From: Euryarchaeota archaeon UBA557
GTDB taxonomy: Archaea; Thermoplasmatota; Poseidoniia; Poseidoniales; Thalassarchaeaceae
DNA: 64,000 bases
Reading direction: 5' to 3'
Assembly: GCA_002503285.1 (NCBI GenBank)
Contig: DARI01000002.1
Coordinates: forward strand, 124,001-188,000
Below the pieces are notes generated by a model. It saw only the letters and a program-made list of their open reading frames with translations. It did not search any database and was not told where the DNA came from. The translations under genes were made by a program, and so were the position numbers. How positions within the stretch are numbered: position 1 is the first letter of the stretch; the number at the start of each line of letters is the position of its first letter. Shown here piece after piece: positions 44,407 to 53,792 of this stretch.

Positions 44407-46091
44407 AATTCTACCCCCCATTTATTCATTATTCTAAGTGCTTCATCTTTCACTGGAATCTGTAATAATTGCATTTCCTCTGCAAGTATCATTATGCCCT
44501 GGCCATCTATTAATGCCCGCCCCTTAACATTTACTTTCTTTGAAAGTAAAGAATTACGTAAATGATTAATAAATCCATCTGGACCTAATGAAGATATTTG
44601 AGATTTTATTCCATCGGATTTTTGTTGTAAAAATAATTCAGATGGTTCTTTAGAAAGTAATAATGAGGCATTAGATATTCCATTGTCAAGAACGAATCTT
44701 AATCTTATATCTTCATTTCCTTCCATCATCCCATGTTCAGAACAAGCATCATCCCTCAATACTCTACGACATTTTGTGCACCTGTAAATTATGCCCGAAT
44801 CTTTTCTAACTGAAACTATTGTGCCTGAAACACTGATCCCTCTCCTAGAGCCTCCATTTGATAAACTATCAATATCAACTTCAACCCAATGATTACTAGG
44901 ATCTATATCATCCCAAGGAGGATTGGATAGATTTGTAATTTGTTCCAATTCATCAACTACTAAATCTGGAGAACCTTGCCAAAATTGAGCTCTTGCAGAA
45001 TTAATTTGGATATAATCTCCAACCTTTGGGTTAAATTCGCACCATGCAGTCAATCTACATCGGCCAGTTGGATCCATAACGTCGCCGCTCCTAACTACAC
45101 GTTCTATACCATCTTCGGAAGTGAATGTCCTTTCTTCCCATGAAGTGATTTGTAATATTATTGAAATATCTCTCATCCCATTTCTTAAATCAGAAATACT
45201 GGATATCGAAGTTTTAGATAAATTAACTATATCTGGGAAACTATTATCAATATATAATTCTATTTTTGCATCATTACTGATATTAATTTCAGGAGTGTCG
45301 CGGAATTTACGGATGGAAATGTTATTTAATTTTATTAAATCTCCTTCATTAAATTCAAAAGGTACCCATGACAAAAAGCCTATATTTCCAGATTCATCTG
45401 CAATTTTACCTCTAAAAATATCTAATGTACCACTACCATCTTTTTTCACTATCACATCACTTTTAACAGAAATTACTCTTCCTATTGTACTACCAAAACC
45501 TTCATTTTCAGATATTTTAGCAATATTCAATGGTTCATTAGATATTTGTATTGGTGAAGAGTTACCTTCTTGAAGAGTAGTGACCCTAGTTGATCTGTTA
45601 ATATTAATAGATTTTTTTCCATTCCACTCATTTACAGATACTCCTTCTAACCGGACAATAGAGTTAGGAGAAAGATACTTCGAATGTTGTCCCCAATCTT
45701 TGAAGTCCCAGCGTTCACGGCTATTGGATTCCTCCCACGGATTATCCTCAATCCATCCAAATGCAATTTGTTTTTCTTCACCCCTTACATTTTGTATTCT
45801 AGGCGTATAAGTTGCCACAAATACTTCAATAGTTATGTTTTTATCATCAGAATTTAATTCGGAAAATCTGGTAACTTTTTTCTCGATTTTTTGAGGTACT
45901 GAAAAAGTAGTCTCTTCTTTCCCAGTAGCTAATTGAAATTTTCTAATTACAGACCTTAGGGCATCTTCTGGAGGTATTAAAAATTCTTCTTCATACCTTT
46001 TAAATTCTTCAAAAATATCGTTTTCAGATGAATCTGGGCATTCTTGTTTAACTGTTTTAATCTGTAAATCATATTTTCCATCATTAGACAT
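44403..46091 (-). CDS. Replication protein A, large subunit (ssDNA-binding)
   Basis: 562 residues with three or more OB folds (about 50-160, 180-270, 290-390) and, near residue 430, a zinc finger of form C-x2-C-x7-C-x2-H (starts YRCTKCRRV), as in archaeal RPA70-like proteins. Repeated phrases such as GDVMDPTGRCRLTAWCEF mark the OB domains. It protects single-stranded DNA in replication and repair. First gene of a two-gene unit with its partner; an inverted repeat lies just upstream. Confidence 0.9.
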   Translation of the reverse strand: MSNDGKYDLQIKTVKQECPDSSENDIFEEFKRYEEEFLIPPEDALRSVIRKFQLATGKEETTFSVPQKIEKKVTRFSELNSDDKNITIEVFVATYTPRIQNVRGEEKQIAFGWIEDNPWEESNSRERWDFKDWGQHSKYLSPNSIVRLEGVSVNEWNGKKSININRSTRVTTLQEGNSSPIQISNEPLNIAKISENEGFGSTIGRVISVKSDVIVKKDGSGTLDIFRGKIADESGNIGFLSWVPFEFNEGDLIKLNNISIRKFRDTPEINISNDAKIELYIDNSFPDIVNLSKTSISSISDLRNGMRDISIILQITSWEERTFTSEDGIERVVRSGDVMDPTGRCRLTAWCEFNPKVGDYIQINSARAQFWQGSPDLVVDELEQITNLSNPPWDDIDPSNHWVEVDIDSLSNGGSRRGISVSGTIVSVRKDSGIIYRCTKCRRVLRDDACSEHGMMEGNEDIRLRFVLDNGISNASLLLSKEPSELFLQQKSDGIKSQISSLGPDGFINHLRNSLLSKKVNVKGRALIDGQGIMILAEEMQLLQIPVKDEALRIMNKWGVEL

Positions 46092-46122
46092 TCATATCAC
46101 CAAAATTAGAGGTCAACAAAAT

Positions 46123-46219
46123 TTGAGTCTACGGCAGAAAATAATTTGTCGATGCGAAAGTATCGAATTATCGTTCTCATTACAGGTGTGATTATACGTG
46201 CAATTTGGGGTAGACTCAA
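46123..46219. promoter_or_regulatory. Inverted repeat in the RPA / mog divergent promoter region
   Basis: The 242-base gap between the divergent RPA and mog-like genes holds TTGAGTCTAC at 46123-46132 and its exact complement GTAGACTCAA at 46210-46219. A shorter TCGAT/ATCGA pair lies between them. The position 30-120 bases before the RPA start suits an operator; the factor is unknown. Confidence 0.35.
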
Positions 46220-46333
46220 CACTTCAACACCTCTTGGTTTTTCGCTAAATGGTGGGCGGTCTTTGAATATGTCCCTAGATAATATCTAAAAATGACCGAC
46301 GCAGTTTTCTAAGATAGGTTGTGTGATTATGAC

Positions 46334-46882
46334 ATGAAAGATCCCGGGCTCTGTCGGTTTGGAGTTTTGACTGCATCGGATAGGGCTAGTCAAGGAGAAT
46401 ATATTGATGAAAGTGGACCTGCAATTGAGGAGTTCTTAGAGAAATGTTTGACATCTCCATTCGATATCACTAGAAAATTAGTTCCAGATATTCAAGATGA
46501 AATTGAAAGTTCACTGATTGATTTAATTGAACGTGATAATTGTGATGTGATAATAACAACTGGAGGGACTGGTCCTTCGTTAAGGGACGTGACTCCTGAG
46601 GCGACTGAAAATATTTGCGATAAAATTCTTCCAGGTTTTGGAGAACAAATGAGGAATATATCATTAAAATATGTCCCTACTGCCATACTCTCTAGACAAG
46701 TGGCAGGAATAAGGGGTAAGTGCCTAATTATCAATTTACCAGGATCTCCTAGGTCAATTAGAGAAATTTTAGATATAATTTTTACCAGTGTACCGTATTG
46801 TGTAGATTTATTAGGTGGGCCCTACATAACTACAAATCCTAAAATTATTCAAACATTCAGGCCTTCTAAAAAAAATAAGTGA
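46334..46882 (+). CDS. Molybdopterin biosynthesis protein, MoaB/Mog family
   Basis: Adenylates molybdopterin before molybdenum insertion. FGVLTASDRASQGEYIDESG opens the fold, TTGGTGPSLRDVTPEAT is the molybdopterin-binding motif, and NLPGSPRSIREIL the final loop. About 182 residues from ATG 46334; TTG 46319 in frame would add five. It implies molybdo- or tungstoenzymes elsewhere in the genome. Confidence 0.93.
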   Translation: MKDPGLCRFGVLTASDRASQGEYIDESGPAIEEFLEKCLTSPFDITRKLVPDIQDEIESSLIDLIERDNCDVIITTGGTGPSLRDVTPEATENICDKILPGFGEQMRNISLKYVPTAILSRQVAGIRGKCLIINLPGSPRSIREILDIIFTSVPYCVDLLGGPYITTNPKIIQTFRPSKKNK

Positions 46883-46888
46883 ATACTG

Positions 46889-47284
46889 ATGATAAATTTT
46901 AAATTTTTTATTACTATAATTTTCAGTTTGATGTTTGTAGGAGTAGGGATAAATCATTTTTTAGATACTAAATGGTTTGAGCCGATCGTTCCTGAAATTT
47001 TAGGTAGACCTATTTTTTGGATATATTTATCTGGAATATTTGAAATTTTACTTGGAATTTTAATATTATCGAAGGAACATAGAAAAATTGCATCTCTTGG
47101 AATAGTTTTATTATTAATTATTCTTTACTTAGCCAATTTAAATATGTGGATCAATGATATTCCAATAGGGGAGGTAAAATTCAATAATTTGGAACATTTT
47201 GCAAGACTTTGCATGCAAATAATATTAATTTTTATGGCTCTTTACATAGGTAATTGGCCTCCATTTAATAAAAATGATACATGA
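46889..47284 (+). CDS. DoxX-like small membrane protein
   Basis: 131 residues with four membrane helices. FVGVGINHFLDTKWFEPIVP and IYLSGIFEILLGILIL are the recurring DoxX-family blocks. Such proteins are linked to thiosulfate:quinone oxidoreductase or general redox functions, but most are uncharacterised. It lies 6 bases behind the mog-like gene and is probably cotranscribed. Confidence 0.83.
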   Translation: MINFKFFITIIFSLMFVGVGINHFLDTKWFEPIVPEILGRPIFWIYLSGIFEILLGILILSKEHRKIASLGIVLLLIILYLANLNMWINDIPIGEVKFNNLEHFARLCMQIILIFMALYIGNWPPFNKNDT

Positions 47285-47347
47285 AATATCAAATAAAATT
47301 AAATTATTGACACGAATGATTCATGAGATATATGCCAACCGGAAGGC

Positions 47348-48172
47348 ATGGTAAAGACGAAGGGTGACGGCATCAGTGCCGCGAGAGGCACAAATGAAAT
47401 TAGAAAAATAAAAGTAGAATTGGACTTTACTCCTAATGCTCTTTCATCCGTACTTTATACTCAAGGAAATACAACAATATTGGTCTGCGTCACAAAGGCA
47501 CCGTCTCTGCCTAGGTGGTTTCCAAGAGATTCTCAAAAAGGATGGGTTCATGCTGAATATTCATTATTACCAGGATCTACAAATACCAGATTTAGAAGAG
47601 AAAGGAGCGGAGCAAAGGGCAGAACTCAAGAAATAGAAAGATTAGTTGCAAGGTCCTTAAGAGGGGCTATAGATTTAGAAGCATTAGGACCAATTGCGTT
47701 GACAATTGATTGCGATGTGCTCAACGCTGACGGAGGAACAAGATGTGCTTCAATTACTGCGGCATGTATAGCAATGCGGCTTGCAGTAAGAAGGCTTATT
47801 TCATCTGGAGACTGTTTGCCAATTGAAATGAGAGCTACTAAAGAAGATTTGAAGAATGGGTGGAGTGCACCTTTGTTGTCTGATGAAGAAAAAATCGCAC
47901 ATGAAAATACCGTTATTGTCAATGATGTTGCAGCAATAAGTGTTGGAATAGTAGATGACCAGATTTGGACAGATCTGGATTACATATTAGATAGTAACGC
48001 TGATGTAGATATGAACGTAGTCATGACAAGTGATGGAGAATTTGTTGAAGTTCAAGGGACGGGTGAAGAAGCTACATACTCAAGGTCACAATTAGATGAT
48101 TTACTAGATTCGGCAACTTCTGCGATTATTCAATTACACGTACTTCAAAAAGAAATTTTATCTTCTAAATAA
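47348..48172 (+). CDS. rph: Ribonuclease PH, bacterial type
   Basis: Phosphorolytic 3'-5' exonuclease that trims tRNA ends. NTRFRRERSGAKGRTQEIER and LVARSLRGAIDLEALG are the bacterial RNase PH substrate and phosphate blocks, then DCDVLNADGGTRCASITAA. Archaeal exosome Rrp41 differs in these segments, and no rrp4 or rrp42 gene is adjacent. 274 residues, a little longer than bacterial RNase PH. It lies next to tRNA-Phe, which is on the opposite strand. Confidence 0.9.
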   Translation: MVKTKGDGISAARGTNEIRKIKVELDFTPNALSSVLYTQGNTTILVCVTKAPSLPRWFPRDSQKGWVHAEYSLLPGSTNTRFRRERSGAKGRTQEIERLVARSLRGAIDLEALGPIALTIDCDVLNADGGTRCASITAACIAMRLAVRRLISSGDCLPIEMRATKEDLKNGWSAPLLSDEEKIAHENTVIVNDVAAISVGIVDDQIWTDLDYILDSNADVDMNVVMTSDGEFVEVQGTGEEATYSRSQLDDLLDSATSAIIQLHVLQKEILSSK

Positions 48173-48182
48173 TTAGTAAATG

Positions 48183-48258
48183 TGGTGGGACTGGCCGGAC
48201 TTGAACCGGCGGCCTCCGCATCTTCAGTGCGGCGCTCTCCCAACTGAGCTACAGTCCC
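48183..48258 (-). tRNA. tRNA-Phe (anticodon GAA)
   Basis: On the minus strand: acceptor GGGACTG/CAGTCCC, D stem GCTC/GAGC, anticodon stem CCGCA/TGCGG with loop CTGAAGA, T stem GCCGG/CCGGC with loop TTCAAGT. Discriminator A at 48186, and CCA is encoded at 48183-48185. No intron. Confidence 0.96.
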
Positions 48259-48307
48259 TTATTCAGTTCCCAAGACAAGTAAGACTTCAAACCTTCCAAG
48301 AATAAAC

Positions 48308-49432
48308 TTAAAAAATGTCATCATCATCATTTTTTTCTTCAAACGAAATCATATCATTGGCCTTATTACTAGTTTTCTTAGGATTTATAGTTGAAATATC
48401 GTTTGTAGATTTATGTTTCGAGTCTACATCTGGAACTTTCGGTATTAAAATTTCTTGCTCGTCCATTCCCAGTTCTTCTGGATCAAGCCCCTGGTGAGTC
48501 GCAAGTCTTAATTTACGCTCATCTCTTGCCCTTATTTCCAATAATCTCTGCCTTGCCTTATCATAATGCTGTAACATATACATAGCGTCGTGCTCAAGTA
48601 ACGGGGAGTCGGAAATTATAGTAATGTCCATCCAATCTCCTTCTTCTGCAAGAAATTCTGCGAAGGGTTCAAATTTTAAATCCGATTTTTTAATCTGAGT
48701 ATAATGTAGTGCATTTCCCATTCTATGCTCAACACCTGCGAAATGGCAATAAAATTTTGACCCACCATAATTTTCTCTTACTTGATCAAATAATTCTGCA
48801 TAATCCTCACTTGTCCTCATTCTACCATGGCCCCTGGCATGTATGTGAGCCATATTAAGAACTGGTACTGTGCCTTCAACGTGATTACATACTTCTAGAA
48901 CTTCTTCTACAGTGCCCCATAAATCCTGCCTTCCCGATGTTTCAATTCCAACTAAAGATGGTTCTGCTTCATGGACCCAAGGAAACGCAGAATATTCTTC
49001 TTCTTCTTTTTCATCGCCCCATATACTACGTACTCTATCAACAACTCCTGAAAAAATATTCACTAGTTCTTCATTAGCCTTTCCTCCTGGCTCATAATCT
49101 CCATATGGGCCAACATGGTAGGTAATGTGTCTAGCATTTACTAATTTTCCAGCCTGCATACTAGCTTCCATTTTTGAAAGAGTTCGATTTCTTTCTCTTT
49201 TACTGCCTAATAATTCGGCGTAGTATGGGCCATGCATGTTCATCTCAAAATCTGATTTCCATGACAAAATTCCTGCTTGCCAATATTGATCAAAATGATG
49301 TGGCTGAACTGTCCTTACGGTTTGTACTTCCATCGCATCAAGTCCTAGTACAGTAATATCATCCATTCCTTCCACAATAGTCCTACCTTTACAAGAAAGT
49401 GGGACTCCAGCGGGACCTAATTTTAATGACAT
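48308..49432 (-). CDS. Endonuclease IV-like TIM-barrel protein
   Basis: 374 residues from ATG 49432, with AGGTG 9 bases upstream; the open frame reaches TTG 49507, but the family starts with the KLGPAGVP block. Further marks are ITYHVGPYGDY, GIETSGRQDLWG (metal-binding Glu), NMAHIHARGHG and KFYCHFAGVEH, matching the AP-endonuclease-2/DNase IV barrel. Probably an AP endonuclease or nicking enzyme in DNA repair. The last 60 residues are polar and end in a run of Asp. Confidence 0.82.
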   Translation of the reverse strand: MSLKLGPAGVPLSCKGRTIVEGMDDITVLGLDAMEVQTVRTVQPHHFDQYWQAGILSWKSDFEMNMHGPYYAELLGSKRERNRTLSKMEASMQAGKLVNARHITYHVGPYGDYEPGGKANEELVNIFSGVVDRVRSIWGDEKEEEEYSAFPWVHEAEPSLVGIETSGRQDLWGTVEEVLEVCNHVEGTVPVLNMAHIHARGHGRMRTSEDYAELFDQVRENYGGSKFYCHFAGVEHRMGNALHYTQIKKSDLKFEPFAEFLAEEGDWMDITIISDSPLLEHDAMYMLQHYDKARQRLLEIRARDERKLRLATHQGLDPEELGMDEQEILIPKVPDVDSKHKSTNDISTINPKKTSNKANDMISFEEKNDDDDIF

Positions 49433-49526
49433 ACTTGGTGCACCTAGGGCTCTTGGGAAATGCCCTCCCTTCAAAAGGAGTTTTCTAAAAACTTCAAATA
49501 ATATCAATTAATTTGTTATTTCAATA

Positions 49527-50180
49527 TTAATCAGAATATTTAGCCGCAATATATATCCCTTCATTGTCGAGACTTTGCAGTGGCAACATATTTAGAAAGT
49601 TCGCAATCCATTTTTGATATGGAATATTACTTTCAAGTGTAACATTTAATGACCCCCTAGAATGTACAATTGTTGCTTCTTTTGATTTTTCATCATAAGT
49701 ACAGACTATTGGAACGATGCCTTTTATTCTTATATTATTTAATAGATTATTCATTTCAATATTTTCTAATTTTGCAATATATTTTATAGCTTCAGTAGTC
49801 ATAAATAAGATGTTTATTTGTCTAATTTTCCCTATAACAGCGCCCCACATTTCTGAAAGAAGAGTTATATCTTTTGGGACGTCAACTATCATAACGGTTT
49901 TTGATCCTTCTAATTCTCCAAAAGTCATTGAAGCTGCCCACGCATTTTTCGGAGATAATCCTTCAAGGACAGTAGTAGAGGAAATGATTAACCAATGTAT
50001 ATCTTGAAGATTTTTTCTCCAATCAATATTTCCATAATTAAAATTATGGAAATATTCATGAGATTTTGAAGTTATTATGATTATTTTAGACCCCATTAAA
50101 TCTGCATAATTTGACACTAATGCGCCCGAATCTGTCCCTTTTGGATTCCTAAAGTTAGCAATTGATACTGTGTTGTTCAC
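49527..50180 (-). CDS. Unrecognised soluble protein, possibly degenerate PfkB-like
   Basis: 217 residues with alternating beta and helix segments. WLIISSTTVLEGLSPKNAWAA and VMIVDVPKDI vaguely recall the mid-part of ribokinase-like sugar kinases, but the DTxGAGD catalytic motif is missing and the N-terminal GG block is absent. GTG start without clear SD. It lies downstream of pelota on the same strand (36 bases). No function is assigned. Confidence 0.6.
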   Translation of the reverse strand: MNNTVSIANFRNPKGTDSGALVSNYADLMGSKIIIITSKSHEYFHNFNYGNIDWRKNLQDIHWLIISSTTVLEGLSPKNAWAASMTFGELEGSKTVMIVDVPKDITLLSEMWGAVIGKIRQINILFMTTEAIKYIAKLENIEMNNLLNNIRIKGIVPIVCTYDEKSKEATIVHSRGSLNVTLESNIPYQKWIANFLNMLPLQSLDNEGIYIAAKYSD

Positions 50181-50216
50181 TTACCGCACGAGTATTGTAG
50201 AGATAAAGGACTTATC

Positions 50217-51275
50217 TCAAGATAATTTCCAACGTAGAAGGGCTATTGCTCCTCCGAAACTTGTTAATTGTTGACCTGCGTCGTGATCTTCTGACGATTG
50301 GATAACTATGCCTTTTGACTCTGAAATAATATTAACAATAATCGCCCATGCCCTATTATCTTCAATATCTCCCTCGCGTAAAAGTGATGCTTTAATCACC
50401 AATTTTTCTACTGCTCCAAGATTCGAGGCCTCATATATTTCATCAATTCCAAAGCACACATTACCACCCATAGAGATTCTTTTCAGCCCTTCTTCTATTG
50501 TCCTAATTTGTTCTATTAGGGCATTTTTCCCTATTAAATTATCTGCTAGTCCTTCTGCAAGAACTTCATTTGCTGCTGACCTCCCCCCAATAGAAGTTGG
50601 AGCATTGAGACATTCATTTTTCGCACCTAAATTTCTAAGGTTTTTCTCGAATGACTCTCTTGCAAGTCCTGGGCCACAAATAATCAAGGGAATTTGGTTA
50701 TTGAAAATTAACATACATTCTTTAGCAACCTTTACAAAAAAATTTTTTCTAATTTCAGTTGTATCTGAATATCTTTTCCCTCCTCCCCTCATTGAAAATG
50801 ATGAAATATTTCTCATGCCATGTTGTGTAACTTCGAATACTAAAATATCATCATTTTCTACAACTATTAATCCAGAATTTATTTTTTTTGAATTTGAAAA
50901 AGATTCTTTTAGTAAATCTCTATCATAATTTGGCATTCCGCCTTCTCTAGTTATTTCTAACTCGCTTCCCACAATTATAATATGAGTATGGTGACTTCCA
51001 ATATCTATTGTTGCTTCAGATATAACTCCATGGATTCTCAAATTCTCGGAAAATGATTGAAATGATCCAGATAGAACTTTCAAAACAATCCACATTGGTT
51101 TCCTCTCGGCACTCTTTGCCCTTCCATCTTCTTGAGTTCCAGTCGTAGAATCTCTACGATTTGAAAGCATACCCAAGTAGGTGCCATTGCTACAAATTTG
51201 ATATAAAGTCCAAAGATCACTTTCGTTATCCACCCTAATCCTAAAGCCTTCATCAAGGGTTTTAATTTTACGCAA
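50217..51275 (-). CDS. pelA: mRNA surveillance protein pelota (aPelota/Dom34)
   Basis: 352-residue eRF1 paralogue that, with an EF1A-type GTPase, rescues stalled ribosomes. The N-terminal Sm-like domain (EGFRIRVDNESDLWTLYQI), the central domain, and the C-terminal L7Ae-like domain with ENRAWAIIVNIISESKG and LTSFGGAIALLRW are in order. TTG start fits the family opening. It begins 10 bases after the fhs stop codon, so it is probably on the same transcript. Confidence 0.95.
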   Translation of the reverse strand: MRKIKTLDEGFRIRVDNESDLWTLYQICSNGTYLGMLSNRRDSTTGTQEDGRAKSAERKPMWIVLKVLSGSFQSFSENLRIHGVISEATIDIGSHHTHIIIVGSELEITREGGMPNYDRDLLKESFSNSKKINSGLIVVENDDILVFEVTQHGMRNISSFSMRGGGKRYSDTTEIRKNFFVKVAKECMLIFNNQIPLIICGPGLARESFEKNLRNLGAKNECLNAPTSIGGRSAANEVLAEGLADNLIGKNALIEQIRTIEEGLKRISMGGNVCFGIDEIYEASNLGAVEKLVIKASLLREGDIEDNRAWAIIVNIISESKGIVIQSSEDHDAGQQLTSFGGAIALLRWKLS

Positions 51276-51285
51276 TTTAACTCAC

Positions 51286-53007
51286 TTATCCGAATACGCC
51301 TGTTAAATTACCATCTTCATCCATATCCATATCAAGGGCAGCGGGCCTTGAAGGTAGACCTGGCATAGTCATCATAGAACCGCATACTGCTACAATAAAA
51401 CCTGCTCCAGAATTTATCCTGAGTTCTCTAATTGGCATTATAAATCCATCTGGTGCACCCAATATTTTCTTATCATGACTAAATGAATATTGATTTTTAG
51501 CCATACAGACAGGTAGAGTATTTTTATTCCATTTTTCTATTGTTTTTAGTGTCCTAATGGCGGCGGGACTAAAATCGACTGTCTGCGCACCATATACATT
51601 TGTTGCAATTTTCAATATTTTTTGCCTTACATCTAAAGTTGGATCAACGATAGGGACGTATGGACTACTAGCTTGATTATGGTTATTGCAGGCTGCGACT
51701 ACTGCATCTGCGAGATCCATTGCTCCAATGCCTCCTCTGGAGTGGCCTTCAAAAAGTACTACTGCATCAGCCCCTGCCTTTTTTGCTTCATTAGTTAATG
51801 CGTCTATTTCACCGATTGTATCCGTTGAAAATTTATTTATGGAGACAACAATGGGTATTTTTGTAGATGTTAGATTCCTAATATGCCTCCTTAAATTAGT
51901 AGCAGAGCCTTTTCTGACTGCATCGATATTTTCCAAACTTATTTCTGATTCGTTGGGTCTGGCGCCCCCTCCTGTAGAAAATCCTCCTCCATGTAGTTTC
52001 ATGCTCCTAATAGTAACATTTAATACAATACAACTAGGGATAATTCCTGATGCTAATGATTTGATATTAAGTGCCTTCTCAGCCCCCATCTCAGCCCCAA
52101 ATCCTGCTTCTGTAACGACAAAATCTGAACATGATAATGCAATTTTATCAGCAATTATTGAAGAGTTTCCATGTGCAATATTTGCAAATGGGCCGCAGTG
52201 AACAAACGCAGGATTTCCCTCTATTGTTTGAACTAAATTTGGCAGAAATGCATCCCTAAGTAAGAGCCCCATGGCGCCTGCAGCGCCTATATCATTTGCA
52301 GTAACAGGTTCTCCATCTTTTGTTTCAGCAACTATGATTCGCCCTAATCTCGATCTTAAGTCTTTATAGTCCGACGATAATGACAAAATTGCCATTACTT
52401 CGCTTGCGGCTGTAATGTCAAAACGATCTGTTCTATCAAGTCCGTTTGAAGCCCCTCCTAAGCCTATTATTACTTCTCGTAAACTTCTATCATTCATATC
52501 TATAACTCTCGGCCAAAATATCCTATTTGTATCAATTTTAATTTGATTACCCCTGTGTAAGTAATTATCTAAAATTGCAGAACATAAATTATGTGCAGAA
52601 GTTATAGCATGTAAATCACCAGTAAAATGCAGATTGATTTGTTCCATAGGCAGTACTTGGGAAAATCCCCCTCCTGCGGCACCACCTTTAATTCCAAAAA
52701 CGGGCCCTAATGAAGGTTCTCTGATGACGCAGCATGCATTATGTCCTTGTTTATTCAGTCCTTGATTAAGCCCAATTGTTGTTACAGTTTTACCTTCACC
52801 AAAAGGCGTTGGATTGACGCTCGTAACAAGAACCAATGAACCTTGTTTGTTAGTAATATTTTTTTGTAATGCTTTCCAAGATATTTTGGCTATGTAGGGG
52901 CCCTGTAAAATCAAGTCACTGCGGTCCAAATTTAATTGCTTTGCAATTATTTCTATCGCTGCAGGTTTTGCTGCTCTTGCAATGTCTAAGTCGCTGTCCA
53001 TATTCAT
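51286..53007 (-). CDS. fhs: Formate-tetrahydrofolate ligase
   Basis: Makes 10-formyl-THF from formate, THF and ATP in the cytoplasm. The ATP loop TPFGEGKTVTTIGL is at about residues 68-81, with REPSLGPVFGIKGGAAGGG, INLHFTGDLHAI and the C-terminal MTMPGLPSRPAA. 573 residues, the normal bacterial size. Use of free THF rather than methanopterin C1 carriers is a bacterial-like trait, consistent with transfer into this lineage. Upstream of pelota. Confidence 0.97.
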   Translation of the reverse strand: MNMDSDLDIARAAKPAAIEIIAKQLNLDRSDLILQGPYIAKISWKALQKNITNKQGSLVLVTSVNPTPFGEGKTVTTIGLNQGLNKQGHNACCVIREPSLGPVFGIKGGAAGGGFSQVLPMEQINLHFTGDLHAITSAHNLCSAILDNYLHRGNQIKIDTNRIFWPRVIDMNDRSLREVIIGLGGASNGLDRTDRFDITAASEVMAILSLSSDYKDLRSRLGRIIVAETKDGEPVTANDIGAAGAMGLLLRDAFLPNLVQTIEGNPAFVHCGPFANIAHGNSSIIADKIALSCSDFVVTEAGFGAEMGAEKALNIKSLASGIIPSCIVLNVTIRSMKLHGGGFSTGGGARPNESEISLENIDAVRKGSATNLRRHIRNLTSTKIPIVVSINKFSTDTIGEIDALTNEAKKAGADAVVLFEGHSRGGIGAMDLADAVVAACNNHNQASSPYVPIVDPTLDVRQKILKIATNVYGAQTVDFSPAAIRTLKTIEKWNKNTLPVCMAKNQYSFSHDKKILGAPDGFIMPIRELRINSGAGFIVAVCGSMMTMPGLPSRPAALDMDMDEDGNLTGVFG

Positions 53008-53063
53008 TCCGTGGAAGTAACCTTGTTTGAAACCTTCATTGCTAATAATCGATTGGCACGCAT

Positions 53064-53792
53064 ATGATTATGCCAGAGTACTGGGGAATTGCAGGTCATC
53101 CAATAAAACATTCTCTGACTCCCAAGATTTTCAAAATAATAGGTAAGCACCTTGGAATTGTTAATCCAAAAATGGTGTTTATTGATGTCGAAAATATAGA
53201 GGAATTTGAAAATAAAATTAATATGTTAGAGGGGAATATTTGGATATCAATTACAACTCCTTTGAAGCATGCTATTGGCACCCTGATAGATAATAGTCAA
53301 GATTCTGGAGTAAATTCAATTAATCAGATAATGAGAATTTCGGATAAAATATTTGGAATTGATACTGATGGTGATGGATTTGTTAATGCATTAAGATACT
53401 TTGGAATTAGTATAAGTGGCTCTAAATTAAAATTAAAGGGAGGAGGTTCTACCGCTAGGTCCATTGCAAATTCATGGAGTAAAGAAGGTGGCGAGTTAAT
53501 AATAATTGAAGGAAGGCGTAAATTAATTAATGGATCTTGGGATAAATCTATAATTAAAGATACTGAGTCAGATTTTTTCCTAGATTTGGATGAAAATCCA
53601 GGATCCCTGATTAATAAAGATTCTATGCAAAATAAATTATCCATCACTTATAATAAATTCTCAACTGAAAATGATTTTGCAATTGTTATGTTAGTTGCTC
53701 AACAATTGAAGGCTTGGGAAATATTTTATAAAAATGAAGAATTAAATTTACCAAGTATTAAAATTGTATTAAATGAGTTATTTAATTCCTAA
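53064..53792 (+). CDS. aroE: Shikimate dehydrogenase
   Basis: NADPH-dependent reduction of 3-dehydroshikimate in aromatic amino-acid synthesis. GIAGHPIKHSLTPKIF is the substrate-binding opening, ITTPLKH has the catalytic Lys, GIDTDGDGF the catalytic Asp, and GGGSTARSIA a variant of the GAGGAARA nucleotide loop. At 242 residues it is shorter than the usual 270, trimmed in the cofactor domain. ATG 53064 or 53070 can serve as start. It overlaps the convergent carboxyltransferase by 4 bases. Confidence 0.9.
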   Translation: MIMPEYWGIAGHPIKHSLTPKIFKIIGKHLGIVNPKMVFIDVENIEEFENKINMLEGNIWISITTPLKHAIGTLIDNSQDSGVNSINQIMRISDKIFGIDTDGDGFVNALRYFGISISGSKLKLKGGGSTARSIANSWSKEGGELIIIEGRRKLINGSWDKSIIKDTESDFFLDLDENPGSLINKDSMQNKLSITYNKFSTENDFAIVMLVAQQLKAWEIFYKNEELNLPSIKIVLNELFNS

